46,238 bases of DNA, from positions 1 through 46,238 of the forward strand of contig CADBYM010000026.1 in assembly GCA_902798915.1 (NCBI GenBank), in the 5' to 3' direction. Both the position numbers and the translations under genes were made by a program. The DNA comes from an uncultured Coriobacteriaceae bacterium. Lineage in GTDB: Bacteria > Actinomycetota > Coriobacteriia > Coriobacteriales > Atopobiaceae. Below the pieces are notes generated by a model that did no database searches, was not told the DNA's origin, and saw only the letters and a list, made by a program, of their open reading frames with translations. Within the stretch, counting starts at the first letter, position 1. The number at the start of each line of letters is the position of its first letter. Below are positions 14,699 through 25,300 of the stretch, piece after piece.

Positions 14699-16703
14699 TG
14701 GCTAACGTTTCGCGCAGGTCGTTTGTGGAGTTGGTTACAGGGACGCTCGTATCGCTGCCGACGCTTGCCGGCGGTGTGTTACTGGGACCGAGGCCGGCTT
14801 ACGCCGACCCGGACCCCACGGACGACTCGTAGATTGCCGGTCTCGAATCCGAGTATGTCATCATCGACATAGTGCGGGCATGGGAAACCGGATTCATGGT
14901 GGTGGACATCACCAAGCCCGAAAAGCTGGATAGCGGGCTCGTCAGCTATCCGCCCGTCTCTGGCGCCACGGTCACCGTCACCTCGCGCTTCAATGGCCAA
15001 ACCGCTACGGGCATCACCGACGACGACGGCGTGGTCAACCTCGACATCCGCAATCTCTCGGTGGTGGAGGACGGTGAGGACGTCGATAACCTCGACGACT
15101 ACCACTTCAATGGTGGGGTCACGGTGGAGAAGGATGGCTGGCGCAAGTTCGAGACGGCACTCATCGTGGTGCAGGGCGGCGAGGGCTTGCAGGTGCCGGC
15201 GCACCCTCTCGACGAAAGCGAAGGTACTCCCTATCCCCGTCTCGCCTCGTTCGACGAGTGGGATGGGCTCTACTGCATGAATGACTTCCTCATGACGCCC
15301 GCGAACGACATCGATCACGAAGTGGGTGTAAGCTTGCTCGGTCTACCCAACGAAGGATCTGTGACGGTCGAGCTATGGGTTGAGGGAGAGGAGACCCCGC
15401 GCGCAAGCGTCGATACGACCACGGGCGACAAGGTGGAGATGGGGAAGAAGGCTGACGAGGCGGGGGGCACATCTCTTTACGGCTATCCCGATTCGGGCCT
15501 GGATGCCCAGGCGGACGCGAACGCGCAGGGCATATTCGTCAACTGGGACGAACTGGCGCACGAAGAGGTCGTGAATCTGGGGGATGGCACGAGCATAACC
15601 GTTGTCGTGTACGAGCTGGGAAGTACGCGGCAGAAAGCCGAGGTTGAGGAGCCGGATACCGAGACAAAGGCCGGCGAAGAAGATGCGGTCGTAGCGGGCG
15701 AGGGCAAGCCCGTGGAGAATGCGCCGGCTGCCGTGGCCACCGAAGAGCCGGCCGCCGATGCGGCGACCGGTGCAGCTACTACGGCTGTGACGGCTCCCGA
15801 TGCGGCGACCGAGAATGCAACTTCCGCGACTGCGACCGCAGATGCTCCTGATGCGACGAGCGAGACCGACGCGGAGGATTTGATCGTCGTCGCTACGAGC
15901 AATTCTGTCGATGAGGAGCCTGCTGTCGTTGCAAGTGCCGCCACGGCTAAGGATGCGTCCTCAGTAATCGCAGGTGATGAACTCGAGAGCCCAATTGAGA
16001 GCGTCGAGGTGCAAGCGGAGGGAGACGCCGTGACGCAGGCGGTCACGGAGGCCGACGCCCCGAATGCGCAGTCTCAAGACGCAGCGACTCAGGATGCGGG
16101 CATGGAGGCCCAGGCAGAGGACGAATCGCTCCCCACCATCAGCTGGCTGCAGACTGCAAATGATTTGCCGACCGAATTTGGCATCGCATCCCTCGGTGTG
16201 AGCAGTGGTGTGCGTCCCTCGTCCGACGTGCGTATCTTTGGGTCCGATGATCAGCACGTCCTTTCTGCCTCACACGTGCAGGTGACGAACCCGGGCCTAT
16301 CGAGTTCCATGTGGAGCCGGGAACGTACAAGGTGGTGCAGCAGCGCACGAGTGCGGATCAGGATACGGACCAACGCCATATGGATACGCTCACCGTGAGT
16401 CCGAGTGTCGCTGGTGGCATGTACTTCATGCCCGCATCGACGGGAGGGGCATCGACTGGCGACGGCGGTGGCTCCGACAACGGTGGTGGCTCAAGCAACG
16501 GAGTCGGTAACAGCGGCAACTCTGGCAGCGCCGGCAACAGCACCAACGGCAAGAGCAACAATACGTCCACACGCAATGCCACGCCACGAACGGGCGATAG
16601 TAACCCATCGGCCGGCCTCGGCTTGACCGGCGCCGCGCTGACTGCCGTAGGCGCCGCCCTCGCTGCGTACGAGCGCCGTCGTGCCGAGAACGATGGCTTA
16701 TGA
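14699..16703 (+). pseudogene. Sortase-anchored surface protein, interrupted by a TAG and a frameshift
   Basis: Export signal MANVSRRSFVELVTGTLVSL with a twin-arginine-like RRSF and an AYA cleavage site. A large extracellular region follows (SGATVTVTSRFNGQTATGIT, a CnaB/carboxypeptidase-regulatory-like motif), then an Ala/Thr/Glu-rich stalk (about 15650-16120), a Gly/Ser/Asn spacer (16440-16570) and a C-terminal sorting signal: TPRTGD, hydrophobic helix, YERRRAEN. Two lesions break it. TAG at 14830-14832 lies right after the signal peptide, yet the same frame continues open for 500 codons. Near 16281 the frame must shift to join HVQV to DEPGPIEFHVEPGTYKVV. It was once a wall-anchored protein; now only a secreted stub would be made unless the stop is suppressed. 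GTGAGGGGG provides a ribosome site. Confidence 0.75.
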
Positions 16704-16772
16704 CCAGTTATGATAAGATGTATAATTGACATCAGGACCGATGTGCGAGCGACTCGTGCTCAAAAACAAAGG

Positions 16773-19502
16773 ATGAAGATGTATAGCGACGTAAGCGCGG
16801 CGGATGTGCGAGACGAGGGACGGGTCGTGTCACTTGAGGCCTCCATGTACGCCCTGCTGAACAACATGCCTGTAATGGCGTTCTCCAAGAACGCGCAAGA
16901 TGGTAAGTATCTGGCTTGCAACCAGTTGTTTGCTGAGTTTCTCAACAAGAAGTGGCCCGAAGAAGTGGTGGGGTTGACGGCTTACGACATCTACGAGAAG
17001 GCGTCTGCAGAACGTTTCGTGAGCCACGATATGGCTGCATTGTCCATGGACGAACCCTACATCAGCTTTGAGGACGCAGTGGATGCGAACGGGAGTCCTC
17101 GTCGTCTTCAAACTGCGAGACTAACGTTTGTCGACGAGGCTGGTCGCCAATGCATCCTTGGCACGTGCATCGATGTCACGGAGATGATGCGGGCCAAGGA
17201 GGAGGGTGAGCGGGCGAGGGCTGACTACGAGGAGGCCGTGAGCGCCAGTGCGGTCTACCAAAGCATCGTCGCCGCACTCTCGCAGGACTACTTTGACCTG
17301 TACTATGTGGATGTGGTTACGGACGAGTACGTCGAGTACGGCTCTCGAACCAAGAAAGACGAGCGGACTAAAGAGAGGCGCGGAACCGATTTCTTTGCGG
17401 AATGCAGGGAGAATGCCGTCGACTTTGTCTATGGCGAAGACCTGGAGCACATTCTAGAGGCGCTCGATAAGATGCGGCTTATTGCCGAAGTGGAAAAGAA
17501 TGGTGCCTACAACTGCCAGTATCGCCTGCTGATTGATGGGACTCCCACCTACGTCAACATGAAGGCCACTCGCATCTCGGGAGATGACAGGCACATCATT
17601 ATCGGCGTAAGCAATGTGGATGCTCAGGTGAGGGACCACATGGCGGCGTCGCGCGCTGCGGAGGACCGGAAGTCATACCTTCGACTCAGCGCCTTGGCTG
17701 GCAATCTGATAGTGCTTTATTACGTCGATCCAGAGAGTAGTGAGTACACGGAATACAGCGCCATAACGAGCTTCGAGAGCTTGGGCATAGCGAAGCAAGG
17801 ATCGGACTTCTTCGAGTCCTCCTACGAGAACGGCCTGAGGACGATTCATCCCGAGGACCAGGTGCTGTTCCGGTCGCAGGTCACGAGGGAGAACGTTCTG
17901 GCCACAATCGACCGGAACGGCGTGTTCGTGCTTGACTACCGCCTGATGAGCGGCGATCTGCCGACATATGTGAGACTAAAGGCCGTGCTCGTCGAAGAAG
18001 ACGGCAAAGAGATGATGATTGTGGGCTTGCTCGACGAGGATGCGCAGATTCGCCAGGAACGGGACTATCTGCGCAATCTTTCTGCGGCGCGGGAACTCGC
18101 CACCATCGACTCGCTTACTGGCGTGAAGAACAAACATGCCTACTCGGAATGGGAAGAGATCATCGATGCCGCGATCAAAACGGGCGAGCAGGAACCGTTC
18201 GCGGTGGTAGTCTGCGACGTCAATGGTCTCAAGACGGTCAACGACCGGTATGGGCACAACGAGGGAGATGCATGCATCAAGAAGGCGTGCGCGAGAATCT
18301 GCGGCGTCTACGAGCACAGCCCCGTGTTTCGGGTGGGGGGAGACGAATTTGCGGTCATCCTCACCAAGGGCGACTACGAACGCCGTGCACAGCTACTTGA
18401 TACGATCGTTGCGGTGCCGCAGGAAGGCTTGCAGGCAATGACGGGCGAGACGATAGCCGCTGGCATGGCCGATTACAGGAGAGGGCGGCATTCCTCGCTC
18501 TCGAGTGTTTTCGAAGAGGCCGACAAAGCCATGTACAGCAAGAAGCGTTCCATGAAGAAGTCCAGCTCGCTCGATGACTATGTGCCCGATGCCTCCGAGC
18601 AGATTCCTGCCATGAACGTGCGCAAGCACATCTTGGTTGCCGATGACATCGAGATGAATCGCGAGATCTTGGGTGACCTCCTCGAGGATGACTACGACAT
18701 CATCTATGCCGCTGATGGCGTCGAGACTCTCGAGAAGCTGCGCAAGCACAAGGACGAGGTCGCCTTGGTGCTCCTCGACCTGTACATGCCTAGGATGACG
18801 GGTCGTGAGGTAATCGCGGAGATGCAGATAGACGAAGACCTCATGTCCATACCCGTGGTCTTTCTAACGGTAGATCAGGAAGCCGAGCTGGATTGCCTGA
18901 GAATCGGTGCCATGGACTTCATTCCGAAGCCATACCCGGACATCGAGATCGTAAAAGCACGCATCGCCAAGTGCATCGAGCTCTCTGAGGATCGCGAGCT
19001 GATACGACACACCGAGCGGGATAAGTTGACGGGACTCTTGAACAAAGAGTTCTTCTATCGCTATGTCGAGCGACTCGATCGGATTCATGAAGAAGATGCT
19101 TTGGACGCGGTGGTCTGCGACGTAAACAAGCTGCATGCGATCAACGAGCGATACGGCCGACAGTTTGGCGACCATGTGCTGCATAACTTGGGTGCTGGCA
19201 TCAGGAAGCTTGCACGTCAGATTGATGGCATCGGCTGCAGGGAAGGCGGAGACACGTTCCTTCTCTACTGTCCGCACAGGGATGATTACGAGCAGCTGCT
19301 AAGGACGTTCTTGGATGGGGTGTTCGCTGACCAAACGATGGCGCGCAGGGTTACTCTGAGGTTCGGTGTGTTCAGCGACGCCCAACAAGAACCAGATGTC
19401 GAGGAGCGGTTCGTCCGGGCCAAGACAGCCGCGGACAGCGTGAAGGCAGACGCGCGGAAGACGCTCGCCTTTTATCGCTATGCTCCCCGAACTGTCTCAT
19501 AA
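16773..19502 (+). CDS. Multi-PAS GGDEF-REC-GGDEF signalling protein
   Basis: 909 residues, no membrane segment. Order: an N-terminal PAS domain (LLNNMPVMAFSKNAQDGKYL ... ILGTCIDVTEM); two PAS-like sensor repeats each starting ALSQDYFDLYYVD / ALAGNLIVLYYVD; a GGDEF domain with intact RVGGDEFAVIL (18331-18363); a response-regulator receiver (HILVADDIEMNREILG, LLDLYMPRMTG, PKPYP; about 18630-18970); and a second GGDEF-like domain whose motif is degraded to REGGDTFLLY. The first GGDEF probably makes c-di-GMP; the second may be a regulatory domain. ATG 16773 (AAAGG just upstream) is chosen; GTG/ATG codons up to 16710 are possible. It lies 70 bp after the broken surface protein and converges on azlD. 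Confidence 0.85.
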   Translation: MKMYSDVSAADVRDEGRVVSLEASMYALLNNMPVMAFSKNAQDGKYLACNQLFAEFLNKKWPEEVVGLTAYDIYEKASAERFVSHDMAALSMDEPYISFEDAVDANGSPRRLQTARLTFVDEAGRQCILGTCIDVTEMMRAKEEGERARADYEEAVSASAVYQSIVAALSQDYFDLYYVDVVTDEYVEYGSRTKKDERTKERRGTDFFAECRENAVDFVYGEDLEHILEALDKMRLIAEVEKNGAYNCQYRLLIDGTPTYVNMKATRISGDDRHIIIGVSNVDAQVRDHMAASRAAEDRKSYLRLSALAGNLIVLYYVDPESSEYTEYSAITSFESLGIAKQGSDFFESSYENGLRTIHPEDQVLFRSQVTRENVLATIDRNGVFVLDYRLMSGDLPTYVRLKAVLVEEDGKEMMIVGLLDEDAQIRQERDYLRNLSAARELATIDSLTGVKNKHAYSEWEEIIDAAIKTGEQEPFAVVVCDVNGLKTVNDRYGHNEGDACIKKACARICGVYEHSPVFRVGGDEFAVILTKGDYERRAQLLDTIVAVPQEGLQAMTGETIAAGMADYRRGRHSSLSSVFEEADKAMYSKKRSMKKSSSLDDYVPDASEQIPAMNVRKHILVADDIEMNREILGDLLEDDYDIIYAADGVETLEKLRKHKDEVALVLLDLYMPRMTGREVIAEMQIDEDLMSIPVVFLTVDQEAELDCLRIGAMDFIPKPYPDIEIVKARIAKCIELSEDRELIRHTERDKLTGLLNKEFFYRYVERLDRIHEEDALDAVVCDVNKLHAINERYGRQFGDHVLHNLGAGIRKLARQIDGIGCREGGDTFLLYCPHRDDYEQLLRTFLDGVFADQTMARRVTLRFGVFSDAQQEPDVEERFVRAKTAADSVKADARKTLAFYRYAPRTVS

Positions 19503-19516
19503 AGGTAGCTATCCGC

Positions 19517-19544
19517 AAGGGGTGACCATCTGTGGGCACCCCTT
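19517..19544. terminator. Hairpin between convergent genes
   Basis: AAGGGGTG and CACCCCTT form a perfect 8-bp stem with a 12-nt loop between the GGDEF gene stop and the azlD stop. No strong T-tract follows on either side, so terminator function is plausible rather than certain. Confidence 0.5.
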
Positions 19545-19558
19545 AGTGTCGTAAACGA

Positions 19559-19867
19559 TTACAGCATCACGAGTTCGATGAGGAAGACGAGCGCGCAGCA
19601 GGTGGCAGCGACCTGGAAGAGGCTCGCCCCAAACCATGCAGCCACGATGCCCGCGGCGAGTGCGATGGCTCCCGCGAGAGGTGCGTCAGTTGCCTGCACG
19701 ATGGCGGGGAAGGTCATGACCGCGAGCGTCACGTAGGGAACGTAATACAGAAACGAACGCACGAAGCGGCTGCGTATCGGCCTGCGGATCAAGGTGAGGG
19801 GCAGTATCTTAACCGAGAGCGTGACTGCCGACATGACGGCGATGTAAAGCGGAATGCTATGCTGCAT
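19559..19867 (-). CDS. azlD: AzlD-family branched-chain amino acid exporter subunit
   Basis: 102-residue membrane protein, the usual length of AzlD, with four hydrophobic helices (YIAVMSAVTLSVKILPLTLI, SFLYYVPYVTLAVMTFPAIV, IALAAGIVAAWFGASL, CALVFLIELVML) and the family's RR-RSRFVRSFLYYVPY signature. AzlD pairs with AzlC to export branched-chain amino acids or analogues. Its start overlaps the azlC end by 11 bases, so they are translationally coupled. Confidence 0.88.
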   Translation of the reverse strand: MQHSIPLYIAVMSAVTLSVKILPLTLIRRPIRSRFVRSFLYYVPYVTLAVMTFPAIVQATDAPLAGAIALAAGIVAAWFGASLFQVAATCCALVFLIELVML

Positions 19868-20633
19868 GGGTGTCTCCTTCCTCGTCGCCCTTGGCGTTTG
19901 CGTCTTCGTGCCTCAGCTCATCGTCCGATACTGGGAAGAGCAGCGCTGCGACCGAGGAAATGGCGACTGTGAGGATGATGGTGCGGGTGCCAGCGGAGAG
20001 CTGCGCGAATGCGGGTGCGACCGAGAAGACCAGGCTTGCCGCAAAGCTTATGACCACACATCCGAGCACTACGCGATTCTGGCGTGCCGGAGGGATGATG
20101 ATGGCCAGGAACATGCCGTACAGCGCGACGGAGAGGGCGCTCACTGCGCGCGTGGGAAGGACGTTGCCCATGATGATGCCCAGCGCCGTGCCTATCGACC
20201 AGCCAGAAAGCGCCGGAACGAAGGCACCGTATGAGTAGTAGGGGTCAACCGTGCCTGGTCGGGCAATGGCGATGCCAAAGAGCTCGTCCGTCACGTCGAA
20301 GCCGACGAGCACGCGGTGCAGCGTGCCTGTGCGTGGCGAGAAACGCTGGCTGAGCGCCGTGCTCATGAGGAGGTAACGGGCGTTCGCGATGAGCGTGACC
20401 ACAGCAAGCTCCAAGTAGGACGCGTTTGCAGCCATGAGGGTGAAGGCGGCGTATTCGCCTGCGGACGCGTTGTTGAGTAGGCTTGCGACAAAGCCCTCCC
20501 ATGGCGTGAGGCCAGCGTCCCGTGCGGCAATGCCGAGCGAGAAGGCCACGACGAAGTAACCAGCACCGATGGGGACGCCATCGCGCATGCCTTCTCGTAT
20601 TGCCTTGCCATGGCGGGCAAAGAAGCCGTTCAT
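19857..20633 (-). CDS. azlC: AzlC-family branched-chain amino acid permease
   Basis: 258 residues with the AzlC start pattern: GMRDGVPIGAGYFVVAFSLG, then AGLTPWEGFVASLLNNASAG, NARYLLMSTALSQRF and GFDVTDELFGIAIAR. Multiple hydrophobic helices follow; the tail is acidic. ATG 20633 begins the homologous part; the frame stays open upstream but that part is a shadow of the preceding gene. GTG 20645 is an alternative. It is 16 bp downstream of the CmpB-type gene and overlaps azlD, so the three form one operon. Confidence 0.9.
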   Translation of the reverse strand: MNGFFARHGKAIREGMRDGVPIGAGYFVVAFSLGIAARDAGLTPWEGFVASLLNNASAGEYAAFTLMAANASYLELAVVTLIANARYLLMSTALSQRFSPRTGTLHRVLVGFDVTDELFGIAIARPGTVDPYYSYGAFVPALSGWSIGTALGIIMGNVLPTRAVSALSVALYGMFLAIIIPPARQNRVVLGCVVISFAASLVFSVAPAFAQLSAGTRTIILTVAISSVAALLFPVSDDELRHEDANAKGDEEGDTHAA

Positions 20634-20649
20634 TCCCGTTGCCACGGTG

Positions 20650-22218
20650 CTACTCCGACGTCTTCTGGTAATCCTTGAGCTTTGCGGCAAGCTCGTCGAT
20701 GGCGGCTTTGATCTCGTCGACCTGCTGCTCCATCTCCTTGACTTCCTGCTCGTCGAGCTTCGATGAGTTGGTGAGGTCGTGCTGGAGGTTTTCCGCATCT
20801 ACGCTCAGGGACAACAAGTCGATTGCAATCTTCTCAGACTCCTCATCTGCCTCGCGCTTGGCTTCATGGTTGCTGTACTCGCCGAGGTCGATGCCTTCGG
20901 GAGGAGCGATGGCGTAGAGGGAGAAGAGGATTGCGCCGATGACGGCGATGACGACGCACACGATGTTCATTGTGGCGGGACGCACGCGGGCAATCATGCG
21001 CTCGCACATGGGATAGATCCACCACGAGACGATTGAGGCGGCCACGCCGAAGAGCAGCGAGTTCGTGAGGCACACCTGGCCCATGAAGTTGAACGGCATG
21101 TTCGTGTAGTCCCAATTCTGCAGCTGGGCGTTGAAGAGCAGGCCGCCCACGAGCTCGATGATCGTGACTGTGAGGACGTTGGTGGCATAGCTCACGGCGT
21201 ACGCCACGAAGCGGTTGTCGAACCTCTTCTTGAACCACTCAAACAGGGGATAGAGGATGAGGGCCATGAGCACGACGGCCGTGCCGTGCATGGGGTAAGG
21301 GTAGAACCAGTCGCGCCACAGCATGGTGTTCTCTGCGTGGAACTCGCCCGGTGCGAGGCCGAGTCGGATGAGCTGGCAATACCCCGCCTCAAGCCAGTGC
21401 CCCAAGACGGAGAACACCACGAAGTAAATGATGATGTTGCGCCAGAAGGGCCAGCTCCTGCGGTCGATGATGAGCTCGTCGCCCTCGATGGCACCCGTGT
21501 CGTGCGAGAGGTCGTTGACGAGCTCGGCCTTCACGCGGCTCGAGAAGGTGAAGTAGAGGATCAGGAACAGGTTGAAGGCGAAGGTGTTGACGAAGCTGCC
21601 GACGCTGACGGTGTCGTCGATCTGCAGGACGATTAACTTGCCGACGATGGTGATGGCGGCGATGGCGATTACCATGGGCCGTCCGAGCTTGTAGCGGTTC
21701 ACGAAGAAATAGAACGCAACGGCCTGTAGCACGACAAGTATCCAGTCGAGCATGGTGTTCGGATCGTAGCTTATGGTATCGCGCGAGGTGAGCAACAGTC
21801 CGATGATGGTCATCACGATGTTAAAGAGGAATCCCACCTGCACCACACGCAGGAAGCCGAGCGAGCTGGGGTCACTGAACTTGATGGCCTCGTACGCGCG
21901 CTTAGCCGACTTGGTGGCTGCCTTGTGGTCGCTCTTTGCCTTCTTGCGCGCCACCCGCTCGCGCTCGCGGGCGACCTTGGTCTTCTGGGGGTTGCCCATG
22001 CCGTTCGCGATGATCGCGAGCTTGTTTGCCTCGTCCGCCTCGGCGTCGGACTCCATGGCAACGCCGACCATGGCCACTGCCTCGGCCGCGTCAAGCTGTG
22101 CCTGACGCGTGATGAGCGCACGATCGACCTTGCCGGTGGTGAAGGCGCGATCGACGGCGCGTTCGACGCTGTCGATGTCGTTGCGGCTCTGCGACGCGTT
22201 CTTCGGAACACTTGTCAT
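20650..22218 (-). CDS. CmpB-type putative ABC-transporter membrane protein
   Basis: 522 residues. An Ala/Lys-rich cytoplasmic N-terminus (MTSVPKNASQSRNDIDSVER... VARERERVARKKAKSDHKAA) precedes at least eight hydrophobic helices, with a central region like the ABC_trans_CmpB family (FVVFSVLGHWLEAGYCQLI, FYPYPMHGTAVVLMALILYP, ELVGGLLFNAQLQNWDY). A C-terminal acidic coiled coil follows (KLDEQEVKEMEQQVDEIKAA). No ATPase partner is present nearby, so transport is unproven. ATG 22218 has GAGGAGAGG upstream. It leads the azlCD operon; a shared role in amino-acid export is inference. Confidence 0.78.
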   Translation of the reverse strand: MTSVPKNASQSRNDIDSVERAVDRAFTTGKVDRALITRQAQLDAAEAVAMVGVAMESDAEADEANKLAIIANGMGNPQKTKVARERERVARKKAKSDHKAATKSAKRAYEAIKFSDPSSLGFLRVVQVGFLFNIVMTIIGLLLTSRDTISYDPNTMLDWILVVLQAVAFYFFVNRYKLGRPMVIAIAAITIVGKLIVLQIDDTVSVGSFVNTFAFNLFLILYFTFSSRVKAELVNDLSHDTGAIEGDELIIDRRSWPFWRNIIIYFVVFSVLGHWLEAGYCQLIRLGLAPGEFHAENTMLWRDWFYPYPMHGTAVVLMALILYPLFEWFKKRFDNRFVAYAVSYATNVLTVTIIELVGGLLFNAQLQNWDYTNMPFNFMGQVCLTNSLLFGVAASIVSWWIYPMCERMIARVRPATMNIVCVVIAVIGAILFSLYAIAPPEGIDLGEYSNHEAKREADEESEKIAIDLLSLSVDAENLQHDLTNSSKLDEQEVKEMEQQVDEIKAAIDELAAKLKDYQKTSE

Positions 22219-22288
22219 GGCCTCTCCTCTTCGATGACATACGAATGACGCGGCAATGAATATAGCACGAAGACGCCTGCGGGGTACG

Positions 22289-22319
22289 TTGCCCGTTGCC
22301 TCGGCGCATCGCGTATACT
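22289..22319 (+). promoter_or_regulatory. Possible promoter of the hybrid kinase gene
   Basis: A good -10 hexamer TATACT at 22314-22319 lies 20 bp before the first ATG; the nearest -35-like TTGCCC (22289-22294) is 19 nt upstream, a slightly long spacer. It falls in the 120-bp divergent gap between the kinase and the CmpB-type operon. Confidence 0.35.
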
Positions 22320-22338
22320 ATGCGTACGTGAGGGCGGC

Positions 22339-25300
22339 ATGGGAGGTCTCGCGAATATGCGCAATGCAGGCAGAAGCACCACGACGACGGTTGCCATCAT
22401 CGGCGGGATTGTGATCCTGGCGTTCTTTGTCCTAGGGACCGTATGGTCGGGGAGGAGCGCGGCAAAGGACGCGAATGAGGCGGTCCATTCCGTCAGCCTG
22501 CTGTATTTGGACGAGCTTGCCGGAAGGCGCGAGCAGGTCGTCGCATCCAATCTGCGTGACAAGATAGAGGACATCGGCGTCGCCATCGAGCTGATGACGG
22601 ATGAGGACCTCAGCGACCTGGAGCATCTGCAGGCATACCAGAGCCGCATCAAGCGCATGTACGACCTCGAGAAGTTCGCCTTCGTAGACGAGGACGGACT
22701 CATCTACACCGCCCTTGGCATGCAGACAAACATCAGAGACTACCAGTTCGACTATCAGACCCTCTCGGAACCGGAGGTCTCGATCCTCAACGTCCATAGT
22801 CCCCAGAAGAAGACCGTCATCGCGGTCCCCGTCGATCTGCGTCTTGGCGATGCAAGGCTGTGCGTCTGCTTCATGGAGATCGACATGGACGAGATGCTGA
22901 GCGGTGCGTCGATGGGGGCGGGCGAGGAGGGTGCCACCTTCTCCAACATCTACACCTATAAAGGCGTCGCGCTGAGCAACACCGTCTTGGGCGGTCTGGC
23001 CGTCGAAGACAACCTGATTGACGCCATGCGGCATGCGGACTATGAGGGCGAGTACAGTTACGACCGCTTTGTTGATGAGTTCACGTCGAGGCGGCGTGGC
23101 GTCGCGTCGTTCACCTATGACGGCATCAAGGAAATGCTGAGCTACGTGCCCGTTGAGGGGACCGATTGGCTGCTGACGTACCTCATACGCGAGAGCGTCG
23201 TGAGCGCGCGCGTCAACTCAGTCACAGATGGCATCATGCTGCGGAGCTTCGGGCAGAGCGTAATCACCGTTGCCGCCATTGTGGCCATCTTTGGGTACAT
23301 CGTCGCCGAGACGCGTCGCAATGGGCGGTTGCTGCTCGAGAAGGAGACTGCGGAGGCCGGGAATCGTGCGCGCAACCAAGAGCTCGAACAGCGTCTCGTT
23401 CTGCAGGAGCAGCTCCTCGCGGAACGCCGGAGCGCCGAGGAACAGGACAAGCTGATCACGGCCCTCTCTTCGGACTTCTGGAGTGTGTACTACGTCGAGC
23501 TCGACCACAATGACGGCGTGTGCTACCAGACGCACCCAGAGTTGGATGGCGCCTTGCAAGAGGGCGAACACTTCAGCTATCTAGAGACCTTTACCGCCTA
23601 TGCCAATTCGTTTGTCACCGAGCCCTATCGTGACGAGTTCCTGAAGTTCGTGCAGCCGGACGCCGTACGTGAGGGCCTCAGCAACAGTCGCGTGATTGCG
23701 TATCGCTACCTGGTGAGTCGCCAGGGACGCGAGCAGTACGAGATGGTTCGCTTTGCGGGCGTGCGTCATCCCGAGGATCGCGACGATCACTTGGTCCACA
23801 GCGTGGGCGTCGGCTTTGCCGACGTGGATGCAGAGACGCGCGAGCAGCTCATGCAGAACCAAGTGCTGAGTGATGCCCTCGATGCAGCCGAGAAGGCAAA
23901 CGTTGCCAAGACCTCGTTCCTCTCCAACATGAGTCACGAGATCCGCACCCCCATGAATGCGATCATCGGTCTCGACAACATCGCGCTTAACGATCCCAGT
24001 ATCTCTCAGTCCACGAAGGAGTATCTCGAGAAGATCGATGAATCCGCCCATCATCTGCTGACGCTCATCAACGACATCCTCGACATGTCTCGCATCGAGT
24101 CGGGACGCATGGTGCTCAAGAGCGAGGAGTTCTCCTTCTCCAAGCTAATCGAGCAAGTGAACACCATGTTCAGCGGACAGTGCGAGGAGAAGGGGCTCAA
24201 CTACCAGTGCTACATCCAGGGTGAGGTGGACGACGCCTACATCGGTGACGACATGAAGCTGCGCCAAGTGCTCATCAACATACTCGGCAACGCCGTGAAG
24301 TTCACCCCGGAGGGTGGGGACGTCGAGTTCAAGGTCGAGCGCAAGGCTAAGTTCGATGGCAAGACTACCCTCCGCTTCACGATTAGCGACACCGGCATCG
24401 GCATGAGCGAGGAGTTCTTGCCGCACATCTTCGACACCTTCTCGCAAGAGGATTCCTCGAGCACGAGCAAGTACGGCAGCTCCGGACTTGGCCTTGCCAT
24501 CACGAGGAACATCGTCGAGATGATGAACGGCAACATTCAAGTCGAGAGTACCAAAGGGAAGGGCACGACCTTTGCGGTCACCGTCACCCTCATGGACGCA
24601 GAACAGGCCGATTTGGGGGAGGTGGAGATCCATCCGCACGAGATGAGCGTGCTTATCGTTGACGATGACCCCGTGGCATGCCAGCATGCGCAGCTCGTGC
24701 TCGAGAAGGCGGGCATCGCGTCTGAGGTCGCGCAGGGAGGTGCGGAGGCGGTGGAGAAGGTGCGCCTACGCGAGGCAAGGCGCGACCCATTCAACCTGAT
24801 CCTCCTCGATTGGCAGATGCCCGAGATGGATGGTGTCGAGACCGCGCGCCAGATTCGCTCCATCGCGGGCAATCAGTCCGCCATCATCATCCTCACTGCC
24901 TATCGATGGGACGACGTGTTTGATGAGGCGCTCCAGGCTGGGGTGGACAGCTTCATGCCCAAGCCGCTCTTTGCCGCAAACGTGATCGAGGAGTTTGAGG
25001 CGGCCGTCAGGCGCAAGCGGCTCCTCAACAGCGCGAATGAGCACAAGGCGGAGCTTGCCGGGCGCAAGGTTCTGCTCGCTGAGGACGTGGCGATCAACGC
25101 GGAGATCATGATGATGGTGCTGGAGATGCGCGAGGTGGAGGCAGACTTGGCGGTGAACGGCAGGATTGCCGTCGAGAAGTTCGCGGCAAGCCCCGAGGGC
25201 TTCTACGACGCGATTCTTATGGACATGCGCATGCCGGAGATGGACGGTCTTGAGGCGACGCGGACCATCCGCGCCATGGATCGCTCGGATGCGACGCGCA

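Noticed and set aside
20634..20798. N-terminal extension of AzlC
   Set aside because: Ser/Arg/Thr-rich shadow of the CmpB-type gene's 3' end; AzlC homology begins at the ATG at 20633.
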